From: Saururus chinensis
Taxonomy: Eukaryota; Streptophyta; Magnoliopsida; Piperales; Saururaceae
Length of the DNA stretch: 64,000 nt
Direction of reading: 5' to 3'
NCBI GenBank assembly: GCA_035235625.1
Contig: CP141141.1
Coordinates: 17,729,968 to 17,793,967, forward strand
Under the pieces are notes generated by a model that did no database searches, had not been told where the DNA came from, and worked only from the letters and a program-made list of their open reading frames with translations. How positions within the stretch are numbered: position 1 is the stretch's first letter; each line of letters starts with the position of its first letter. The position numbers were made by a program, and so were the translations under genes. This document shows positions 22,901-34,900 of the stretch, one piece after another.

Positions 22901-25900
22901 AAATGCCGAGATTATAATTTTATTAGCAGAATTAGGCTAATTAAGTGAAAAACATGATTATACTTGAAAGTATATTAATTAAATCAAGTCAAGATTTAGG
23001 ATATTTCACATGATTTAAGTAAAGATAGAAGAGTGAGTTAAGAAGTTGCTTGGGAATTTGATATAAGAAGAGAGGGGTGAGAAGACTTTACAGGCTCAGC
23101 AGGATTTAACGGGTTCCCGCTCCTAGGCTTCTTCCTCTTTCCTCATCTTTCTCCTACATTAATTTTGGGGGGTAGGGGGGGGGGATAAAAATATTGAGGA
23201 GAATCTTGGCGAGATCTCACTTAGACCATGTAAACAGGCCAATGAGCCTCGTTACTGTAGCAGCAAGGGATCTTTGCTCTATCATTAATCTGAGAACATT
23301 ACAAGGTATATAGTGCAGGTCACTTGCCTTTGTGTTCCCACCGCAGAGATCTCGTGAGATTAGAACCATGGTTTGGGTAGATTATTTTTGGGTCTCCTTG
23401 TTTGTCCTATACTTGTTCTCGTCCTTAATCCTTTTTTTACACATCAAAATTTTCCCAAAATGAAACAAAACGAACCCAAAATGCTCAGTCCCCCTCCCTC
23501 TCCACGCACTCCAAAACAAAACAAAATTGAAACTTTGTTACTATGTTTGAGGCTAGACTCGAGATCTGAGATTGCAAGCCTGGGGGCCTACCATGTCAAA
23601 AATGCATTTTTGCATCAGGACTTACTTAAAGAAGCCTAGAAGCAACTGTGTCGATTTGAGATATGGTTTGATGAGTTCAATAAGTTGGATATCACATATT
23701 GGGTTCAAGAGGTCCTGAGCAGATGATTCTGTATATCTTCACAATTCACATAATGGGATACCATTCCAGTTGTATGTTGGGTGACAGTAATCACAATAAT
23801 GCTAGGAATGATTAATTGAATATTTACGTGAGTTAGCATTTTTTATACAAAAGATAGTGGTTGTGGTTTGGGATATTCTTTGGGCATTGAAGGGGCTCGA
23901 TTAGTCAATTTAAGGCAAGGGCATGTTTGTCTCAGAGGAAATATGTTGCCAACTAGTTGATTGAGGCAGGATGACAGATTGAAACCAGAAGACATGCCAA
24001 TGGATCCAAATGTCAAATTGGTACGTGAGGGATAGAAGTTTGAAAATCCAGTAGATCCAAAAGGTTGATTGGCAAGTCAATATGTTTAATGCAAATCCTA
24101 GGAGAACTACAGGTTAATGTTTTATATGTAAGAGCTATGTACACCTCAAAGTTGAGTGCTGTTGTGTGCAGATTGTGTAGGATCTCCAATTCACATATGG
24201 ACTACCATGGGCACCTTCTTTGGAGGGAACCCTTTTTATGTGGAGAAATGAAAATTAATATGGCAGCATACTCACTGCCGAAGCAAAGTATCTAGCCACG
24301 GAACTAGCAATTGTAAATTGTTGTGGATGAAGACTCTTCTTCTAGAACTTAGGTGTAGAAATTAAAAATGCCATGCCAGTATGGTGTGACAATCAGGCTG
24401 CAATATATATTGCTAGTAATCCCCTATTCTAGGAAATGACTAAGTAGATAGAGGTGGACTGCCACTTTGAAAGAGAAAAGATCCTCCATGGTAAAATTGA
24501 GATCCATATGTCAGGTCTAAGGATCAGCTGTCTGATGTGCTTACTAAAGGCATGATTAAGTTTCAGTATTTGCATGTTCTGTCCAAGCTGTTTTATACAA
24601 CATATATACACCAGCTTGAGGGAATGTTGAAGATGAAGATCTGGTGACATACTGGGCACCACACTCTGAAGGAGGATCTTTGTCCACGGATTGCTACAAC
24701 AGTCCCCAGAAGACTTGGAAGTGTGAGAAGATTAAAAGAAGATATGATGTGCATGCTGATAGACTTTTAATAAGGTAGGACTCCTGAAATGTAGGGAATG
24801 TATTGATGTAGACTCCGATCTGAGTAAAGTTAGTTCTATCTTGACAATCTCTTGCAAAACGTATTCTATATATAAAACATAGGAGTTGAGACAGCGTAGA
24901 CTATCTATTCTCTTCTTATTTCTGACTTCTAGGTTCTAACACATTTGAAGGAAAAACCTTTTATTAGTTAGTAAGGCTCTTGCTTTTTGGTTAACTAGCA
25001 AGAATGCACGTGCATTACGCGTATTAATACAAATTGGATTAGAAAAAATAAAATAAATAAAAAATAAAGTATGTATTGAACAAAGATCTCCCTTGCATGC
25101 TATAAATGTAATATATGCTTTCAGGATCATAGTGATCATAAATTCCACACACATAATTATAAGCATTATACTAACCCATATACACTTGTAGTAGGCAACT
25201 ACAAGTCCAAATCTTATAGGCTCAATATTAGGTCACACGTTGGCAAAGACCATGGTGTTAAAAGACTCTGCACCAAAGAACGCGTCATTCATATTCAACA
25301 CTAGTTTGGTGGTGGGTCTCATGTGATAGAGCTCGTCAAGAGTTTTCCTGTGGTGTCAAAATATGTTAATCCAAACATTTGTAATATGGGTAAAAATGCA
25401 AAACAAAATTGTCTTAGAAGAATGTTGTATGTGTGGGACCCACAAAAAAAGTTCAAAAGACGTACTCATGTGGATGTCATTTGATAGAGTTTAGTGAGAG
25501 CTTTCTATCGATACTAAGAACATGCAAATCCAATTCAAGGGTGCAAGATATAACATTACAAAGTTAAAATCAACATAATGTAAAAAGTAAGGCTCATGTC
25601 GTATCAGCAACCAATATTAGGTTGACATGTGGCAGCCGTCCAAAAGAATCTAAGTAAATAATTTTACTAAAGTGCCTCATATCACATGCCAATTGAAACT
25701 TGTATTAAAGGTTATTATAGGAAACTATGAAGACAATATAGGAAGCTTGGCAAAAATCTATTGTCACTTAATTTGCTTTATATAGTTGTATGATATTCAT
25801 ACTTGATGAATGACATGAGTAAATTTCGCCATTTTTGCGTCTGAGCTCTGAGATACAGGGCCCCATTTTCATGCATACAGATGGCATGAGTTTGTTTGTA

Positions 25901-28900
25901 CATTCTGATGTGAAGTTACTTTTTAAGCTATTTTGGTAGGTTTTGGTTGTTGGTGATCTTTATGGAACCTTCCATTAAATTATTTTGCACGTTTAGTCAA
26001 CTTCACTCTACCTGATTTAGGTATATTTTTTATTGATACCATCTATAGTATAAGGACTGCTGCTCTATATGTTTATCAGCAAACTCAGTTTGCTAATTGT
26101 AGTTGACTTTACCTTTTTAACTAGTTGGTGTATTGCTTTCTTAATGATCCTTGTACTGTTGAAAAGCATTCTATATCAAAGCTCAATGTAGGGATTTCTT
26201 CCCTTCTTCATATGACATGACACTCTTGAATGTAGTTGCTATTTATGCTTTCTTTCTTTGCTTTTCTTCTAGCTAATTTTGTTTTGAGGTAAAGAGATTA
26301 TTATGTTGGCTTACATATGTATATATATGACACTTGCTGTTATTGTTGCCAACTTCTTGTGTTACAGGATGATTGGAAAAAGGAAAAAAGGGACTTTTTG
26401 CAAAGCTTAAGTCGTCTCTCAATGTTACCTAGGACCATAAGTAATACTTTGACTTCTGGGTCAGTTCGTCCTGTTCAGATGTCATCATTGGCATCTAAAA
26501 ATCAAGTCTTAAATAGTCCACAAAATGTGAATCTCGCACCTCTTGCCAACAAGCCTGTGCTAGAAAAGAAGGCTGCAGTCTATGGTGAAGTTGTGAGGAA
26601 TCTCAATGATGCTAGGGAAAATGGTTTTCCTTTCAAAGTATGTCTTTTTTTATGCTTCATTTTTTTTTCAAATTTTTTTGTTTGAAAAGGTCTCTATAAT
26701 CAAATCAACCATGAAGAAAAGCATACGGAATAAGGGAATCAAGTTTTAAGTTGGATGCAACGAGGAGGAATGTAACATAGTTATGATTTATATAACTGGG
26801 ATTTCATGGACCAGCAGTTACCATATGTATTTTGAGTGAAGAGATGGACCAGATGTCCCAGTTATGGTTTCTGAAATTTTATGATCCTTTGACTCTTTTA
26901 GTAGTGATGATCTTGATTTCAATGTAAGATGCCACTTTATGTTGAAAGGGAGAGGAAAAAACAATATGAATTGTTTAAATTGTGTTGTGAAAAAAAAATG
27001 ATGAATTCAGAATGTTCCCAGTTTTTTTGTATCACATACGTACTGGAATAAAGATATTGTCCTCGAATGTTTTCTGAACAAATAGTTGCATCAATTTCGT
27101 GTTCAAAAATAGACTAATTGATAAATGCTTATTTATTCAATCACTTGTAATGTTGCCTTCAAATATTTATGTGATTGATTTCATTCTCATTTTGGTTTAG
27201 CCTGCTACAGCATTTAGAGCTGCTTATGAAGGTCTGGCTCTTGAAACTGCTGGTGGAAAGTCTGTGGGCATGCTTAAAATATGGCATCTGATTCAGGTTT
27301 TTTCATATCTCGCGTTTTAAATTTTGTTTTTATTCCTTCAAATTGCATCCATTCTTAGTACTGGTTTTAAGTAAAAAGTAACTGATAATATATGGTGCTT
27401 CAGTCATTGGTGAGGGAGGATTTGGTCACTCAGCAGAATGTTTCAAAGAAAATGTTGTTGGTGATTGGAGCAAGGCACCACCTAGAATGGGGACATGAGA
27501 AGTATATTATGGATACAATTCAAAGTCATCCTGCACAGGTAAGAGCTTTGACATTTAACTAGGATATTACTCGGTTCAGCTCTAGCATGCTTAATTTCTT
27601 ATTTTATTACAAACCTGATTTTCTCACTTCAATACTCTGTAATTTATTAATCAAGATGTTTATCTGTATTGTATCTTTTTAATATATGATAATGTTTTCT
27701 GACTAAAACATGTTTACAAACCCAAGTGGTATCCATGTGGGTTGAAGTTATGTGAATTTTTAGATTTAAGACAAAAATTTCACACAGTTTCTTGCTGCCT
27801 GGAAGTAATAAACATTGTTGCCATATTTTAGTGACTTGCACTAAATAAAATTGGCAGTCAGGTTCCAGCTCATTTATTAGCCTATATTTGGAAAGATCAA
27901 TGTATTGTTGGCCTTGTAGTGTAGGTCCACATAGTGAATGTATATGAGGGTTTCTTACAGCAGTGAGCCATTCCTAACAAGAATTTTTAACTGGGCTTGG
28001 TATCACTTGAGGACCATACCAGGGGAATTACCTAGGCGAGGAAGAGGACTAATATTAGAACTATTGCTGGACAATCAAGACTTGCCTTGGCAGGGGCAAT
28101 GTAAGCACCTTGGTTCAATGATTGTGGTGAACAATGGCCTTACTGGCAATGTGGCATCCGTTCTTTGTTGAAACGGGGAGTGGCCTATGTGGTGATGGGA
28201 TGACATGACATCTAAATTGAAGGGAAATGTTACTTCTTGATAGTTAGACCCAGTGCTGGCAACTAAGAAGAGTCCTCATAAGATGGATGTAGAAAAGGTG
28301 GATGTGCAGGTAGACTAGGTGAAACTGTCAAAGAGAGCTTGGGGATTGCATTAATGGATGATATAATTAGGGAATTCATTTCGAGGTGGCATGGCATGTT
28401 GAGGAGCTATACCGGCAATTCCCTGAGGGCCCTTGGAGGGGAGGGGAGGATCATGAAGAACATGGATGAGTGAACTTTTTGAGCGTTTATATAGCATACA
28501 AGAGTGCTTGATTGCAGAAAAATATTTGTGTCACCAATCACATTTTATTGGGAACCAACAAGGATAATGGTGATGATGATTGGTCTTGACAAGTAGGATG
28601 ACCATCAGATTTTATGATCAGCTATTATTGTTGCCATGTCAATTAACAGATACGTTATTAAATCAATTTTAGGAAATTACCCAACTGCTGAGTAATCACT
28701 TTTGTTTAAAACATTTATGTGTGCATTAAGAAAGTTCTTCAAATGATATTTGTTGCTAATCTTATCCGCTCAGCTACCCTTGGTTGTTGATATCCTTTCA
28801 CTTAAGCTAATGCTGAGTACCTGAATCCTCTTTGCTTTCTATATTACACTAATCAGACTGAACTGCTAATGACAGAATGGCTTTAACAAAAAAAAGAGAG

Positions 28901-31900
28901 AGATAATGAGAGAATGGCCTTGGCATTGACCACTTTAGGTGCTGTTTTGATGTGGAATTCCCATCTGATTCCAGGGATTCTGCCACAATTCCATCCCTAT
29001 TCAGTGGAATTAGGGTTGGAAGGAGAAGTTGCACGGAATTTAAAACTCCGACAAAAGAGAGATTCAGGATCAATTTCAATGGAATCACAGAATTTCCTCA
29101 AGAGGTGATTCTTCTGATTCCAGCACCTAGCCCCCTGTTTTGGAATTATGGATTTCACCATTTTCCAATTGCTGGCCCTCGTATTAATCTAAGCCTCGAG
29201 AAATGTGCCATATAGGTTGGCCTCATTTAAAAAGTTCAAGATAACCTACCCACATGAGATTTTGTTTGATAGGGCTTGTAAATACAAGGGCAACGATACC
29301 AAAGAACGTGCAAATCCGAATTCGGGAGACAAAGTTATGGTCGTTAAAAGTTTGGGAAATGGGTTAGAAGTTTGATCTGAATTTATTCTAAAAAATTCAA
29401 TTACCAAAAGATTGTAATTCTGTTTCTAAATACTTTCATATCCAAACAACCACTTTTTGATTTTTTGTGTCTTAGGGGCTGTTTGGGTGTAAATTATTTA
29501 GAAATGGTAGTAGAATTTTTTGGAATTAATTCTATTAATTCACCATCGAATGAGAATTAAGGTTGGTAATGGAATTTTTTGGAATAAATTCGGATGTCGC
29601 ATCAAACCCATTTTAAAACTTTAACTTAACATAATTCTCTTTCCCAAACTCGGATATGCACATTCTTGGTACTATTGCTCTTATATTGACGAGCCCTATC
29701 AAACAAGATCCCACACGGGTAGGCATTTTTGAACTTTTAAAGTGGGCCCTATTTATATTGCATGTTTGTTGAGGCTCAAATTGATATGAGGGATAACAAT
29801 TGAATAATAATGGAATTTTTAATTTTGAAATGTGGGGCATGGGAGTCAGAATCGACGGAATCACCTCGCAAGGTGATTTGGTGATTCCGGCCGATTTTGG
29901 TTGGAAACAGTCTATAATCAACTTTCAGGTGGAATTTTTAATTCTGCTCACCTTCTGCTGTTATTCCGGATAGACTTGGGACAAATCGATAGAATCTTAC
30001 CCAAATTCCACACCCAAACAGCCCCTTGCGGTTGGCAACTTTGATTTGGAATTCAAGGTGGGATTTAAAATTACATGATTTGTAGGATTTTTATTTGAGA
30101 TTATTGTTGTTTGGGAACTGCATGTTTTCAAGTGGGGGATTCCAAAAGCCCCTTTTTGGGAAGCGGGATTTGATTTGGATTTCAATTTTCATAAAATATT
30201 AATTAAACACTTGTGTATTTTGCATACAATTTCACACTGTCTACAAACGTAATATTTCACAATTAAAATGACAATGATGCAAAATTTCACCCTGATTTAG
30301 TTGCACTATCCTATTGAGTTTTAGAAGAAGTTCAAAGAAATGGGAGAATAACAATTGTCCAAATATTGTCTTCCAGGCTGCAAAGCAGACAGCTCTGAGA
30401 AGGAAGAGAGAAGGGTAATCCATGTAACTGACCTTGGACCATCCCTCATACATTGGCTGATCTGAACAAAGGTATCAAATACCATTTGAGGGAAAGTTTT
30501 GGGTAGCACTCCGGACATCATGGAAGTGTACCACATTCTTGTGAAACATCATGCTGAATATCTCAAAGCCAACTACTTCTCTTTACAATTTGAGTACATG
30601 GTTAAAATTGCAGGACCACATTAACTTCCAATTCACAGCCAACCTTAATGGCAAATCCATGCAAACCTCCCACTTTAACATCTGCAAAAGCAGACAAAGC
30701 TGTAGCTTGTGTCACTGAGTTTGACATAAGCCCTTGCATCCCCATCCATTTCAAAGATCAAAAAACATCTTCCAAGGACCCCAATTTGAGAACACAGAAA
30801 GGAGGACATTGAAGGAGGCAAGATTTCTGTTGTGCATTCTTCCAAATATCTTGAGCGTATAGTCCGAAAGGCCAAGCTTTATGTATAGCCTTGTCAGAGC
30901 CGTGGCTGTGAGTGAAGTATCCGACTTGATGACGTGAGTATGGAACTCTTGGGCCAAGGAAGAGGTTGAAGGCTCAAGCTTTGCACAGTCCCTGATGAGA
31001 CATAAGAAGTCATTGGGCAGGAAGTAAGTGCAGGAGGCATGGCTTCTTGTAAAATCTTTGGACAAGGAGTGGTGCTGGAGATGAGCACAGTCCATACTCA
31101 TAATTGCAAGAGAGGATTGGGGGAGAGGAATGAGAGATGGATGGGGAGGACGTTGAGAGGATTGGGGGAGAGAGGAAGCACAATTGTGAAGGAAAAGAAC
31201 AGTCAAGCAAATTCCACGAAGGTGCAATTTCAAAGGAACATGTGGGAGATGTGCTTTCTAATATGCAAGCTTCCCATTATAAATGAGATTGCTGGAGTTG
31301 GGTTAAAATCAAATCCCACCCAAAACTGGGTTCCCAAATAAGGGGTTTTAGAACCCCCCCCCCAAAAAAAAAAAAAAAAACCACCCACACAAAATCCAGG
31401 TTGCTAAACACCACCTTTGACAGAATATATGTTTTTGGATTTTTTGTATCTGGTAGTCATCCTTGTTTGAACTAGAATAATGCAGAATGGTTAAAGATAC
31501 TGCTTAATAAGAAACGAATTCAAATTGACTAGCAATGGAAAATTAACTACGGCTGTAATAATTTAGAAGTAGTTGTATGTGGCATGACCATGATGCAAAT
31601 ATATTGAATCCAAGATATCATTGTTAGCAATGCAAGGTTCCTAGCGTTGTTGAAGACTATATCACAAGAAAATTAAGCACTTAATTCATTTACTACAATA
31701 TCTCACGCTCAAAACAAAGATAATGACATGATTCACATAGTTCACACGTAAGATCTGAAAGATGGCTATGATGCAGGTGAAAAGTTTGGTAATGTCTTCA
31801 CTAGCGAGGGTGCAAACAATAGATGGATGTTTGAGATTTAAACATTGTTAGGCATTCCGAATATTGTTTTCCTGTTTAGGCAGTTATTTTCTGCTTTTAT

Positions 31901-34900
31901 GTTTTTGTCAGTTATGAATAATATCTTAGTATGTTTGCATATGTAGGCTGCTCTTGGGGGGGCTGTTGGAAATCTGCAAAAGATTCGAGCATTCCTACGG
32001 GTTTGGTTTCCCTCTAAATTTAAACATCAACTTCTATTCATGAAAAGCAATTTGTTTTTTAATCTTATTTATGTTGCTCTTGCACAGATTCGCTTAAGGG
32101 ATCATGGAGTGCTTGATTTTGATGCTGGTGATGCTCGAAGACAACCGCCAATTGATACAACATGGCAACAGGTTTTTATTATTTCCTTCTTTTGGTCAAA
32201 TTGAAAACCGTGTTGTGTTATTCTAAACAATTTATTCACGTGCGGACTTATAATTTAATCTAATAAGCGTTTTACAAGGTGAAGATTGCACATGTTTACA
32301 AATAGAATCTACCTGTTAAATCTGTTATTGAAATTTAAATATTTTGTCACATGATATATCTCTAATAGATATCAGACTTTGTTATGCAAATATCGCTTAT
32401 TTTTAAATGATCAAAGTGGCCATGCCCTCTCCCTAAATTAAAAGTGTAGGATATGAGTATTCTTTTTGGCAGGGTTCTTCAGATTTTTAGTGAGGTAGTT
32501 TCTTCTTACTTCTTTTTTAATGGGTTTATTTTGGGCTTTCTGTTTATCCTACTAACATATGTTTAACATCTGGCATGCTTGAAATTGTCGCTTAAATTTA
32601 TTTGCGGCTGAGTATAAATTGAGTATGGACTAAACTAATACTCTTTTTTTCTATGTGCTTAAAAATAGACATGAAACAACTAGTTGTATTTGTGTTTATT
32701 TGTGATATCTTCTTTTTACAAAAGTTTGTGTAATTTTTCAGCACAATCACTTCTAAACTTTCATGCTTGCATATAGATATACTACTGCCTGAGAACTGGA
32801 TACTATGATGAAGCAAGGAACGTTGCTCAATCATCTCGTGTTTCTCAACATTTCGCCTATCAGGTATCATCTCTCATCCTTTTATGTACATAGGATGGAT
32901 AAGGACTTTATTTCTTAGGCGTAAACATCAGTTTTCTCAGGCAGCTAGGGATAGGTATCTAAATAGGTGGACCATCAGTTTTCTCCTTTTTCAGAGTTGT
33001 GCACTCAACTTTTATAGTTGAATATTTTTCAAGTTTTTTGCTTGCTGATGCTGACATACTCATTATCAGAAGATTGAAAAAAAATATGTAGTTAGTGTTG
33101 TAAGTTTGGATGAAACTTGGTATTGCAACTGATCCCTTTTTACAATTTGCTTGTGTTGTGGGCTTGTGGCAGCCTTTAGGTGCATCCCACTTATCCAAAA
33201 AATAAAAAGATGGAATTTTAAGCTGCGTCAAAGTGGGCTTATATAAGTTTTGGAAAAGTGGAAATTTTGACTATTAAAAGTCCAAATACTTCTTGAATTT
33301 TTTGCCAAAAGTTTTCCCGTTGTGAGATTCTTACCAAGATACTTCTAATTTTACCCAACAGTGAGGCCCAACCAATTGCTTAGGTTAGGAGGATGTGAAC
33401 CTTGGGCTGGGAACCTATAGCTAGTTTCTTATAATCCTCCTCATCATGGCATTGTCAAAACATCAATAAAATTAATGGTTTATAAATTCTTGTTCCACTC
33501 TGAGAAGAAGAGGGGTCTGTTGGATAATTTGTCTGTCAATATGTGTATGTTTGGGCTGATCTGGGCTTAATATGCATTGTTAGACCGTTCCTTGATAGCT
33601 TAAGCTTTTAAGGTAATTTGGTTTCTAACATGGTATTAGAGACAGGAGATCCCTGTTTCGATCTTTGCCCTTAGCTTCTGTAATCTGTGCACGTGCAAGC
33701 ATCCATTAAAATCATGTTTGCCCCTGTAGGTGTTGATAATGTCTGTCAGTATGTGTTTGTTCAGATCGATCTGGGCTTGATATGTATTGTTGGGGCTTGA
33801 TATGCATTGTTGGGCCATTCCTTGACAGCTTAAGCTTTTAAGGCAACTTGGTTTCTAACAGGGTCTAGCCACTTTTCCCTTGTTAATAACTAAAATGCAG
33901 TTGGTTGATGGAAGGGGACTCTTTTTCTGGCAACCCTGTTTCAATGACATGTTTCCATATGGCCATCATAGCTTGTTTCTTGATAAGCCTTCAAATGGGT
34001 GGTCATTGCAGTCTTATGATTACAGAAGGCATTATGCAAAAGCTCATGAGCATGCACACATGCTTATAACTAATCCACGTCCGATGTGGTGAGATGTGTT
34101 TATTGGGCTCTTTCAACTTTAGATTATACCTATGGGAGAGCATATGTAAGTGTCCTTTTGTTTGTTTATGATGGATGACAAGCTCTCACCCCTTTTTGAG
34201 TCAACTGAAAACAGAAAACATATATGCCAGGATAACTGTTTTTCCAACCTCAAAATTATTAGTTTGATAGGGGCTCCATTGTCTTTTGCCCACTAAATGT
34301 CCTCCATGTCATATAGGCAGTAGCAAGTGTAATTTTTTCTTTCAGACTTATGTTATGTGTTCCCTTAAATAAAAAAAGCATAGCCAACAAATATTTTTGA
34401 CCATTGTCTTCATGCTGTTTGGGTAGATATTGTCTAGCTGATGCTATCGAATATTAAACATCTTACTGGATTAACAATATGACTACAATGCCAAATATCT
34501 TACCGGCTTAACAATATGACTAACTACATGTTGGCAGCTTGCAGAGTGGATCACGACTGGAGGTATGGTTTCTCCAGATACATCAGCTGCTGCTGCTGAA
34601 GAATGTGAGAAAATGCTTAGGATGGGAGATCGAACAGGTCGACCTGGCTATGATAGGAAAAAGCTACTCCTCTATGCTATTATTTCTGGTTGCAGACACC
34701 AGATTGATCGATTACTTAGAGATCTTCCATCTCTTTTTAGCACTATCGAGGATTTTTTGTGGTTCAAACTTGCGTCTGTGCGTGACTCATCTGGTGGCAC
34801 CTCATCTCTTGTCCTTGCAGAGGGTTGGGTACCCTACACCTTAGATGACCTGCAGGTTTACTTGAACAAGTTTGAGCCTTCCTACTATACAAAGAACGGA

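Larger units (their letters stand above)
21052..24941 (+). mobile_element. Decayed Copia retrotransposon in NUP93 intron 5
   Basis: The 3' LTR runs from TGTTGAAGATGAAG at 24625 to TTCTAACA at 24941. A diverged 5' LTR (about 21052-21489) ends TTCTAGCA and is followed at once by TGGTCTCAAAGCC, a tRNA-Met-type primer-binding site. The coding part survives as fragments: VKNAFLHQDL near 23590 (reverse transcriptase), pieces resembling WFDEFNK and HNSHNGIPF near 23670-23770, and an RNase H tail near 24380-24600 that can be read as CDNQAAIYIAS, VDCHF, REKILHGKIEIHMS and QLSDVLTKGMIKFQYLH across frames. No gag frame is visible; the 5' half holds CAG/CTG-rich sequence. The 5' LTR carries an extra insert near 21240-21320 that copies the PBS-proximal end of the neighbouring element. 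Confidence 0.75.

Noticed and set aside
28849-29215. Overlapping frames on both strands
   Set aside because: They lie inside the stacked MITE sequences and show no conserved protein motif.
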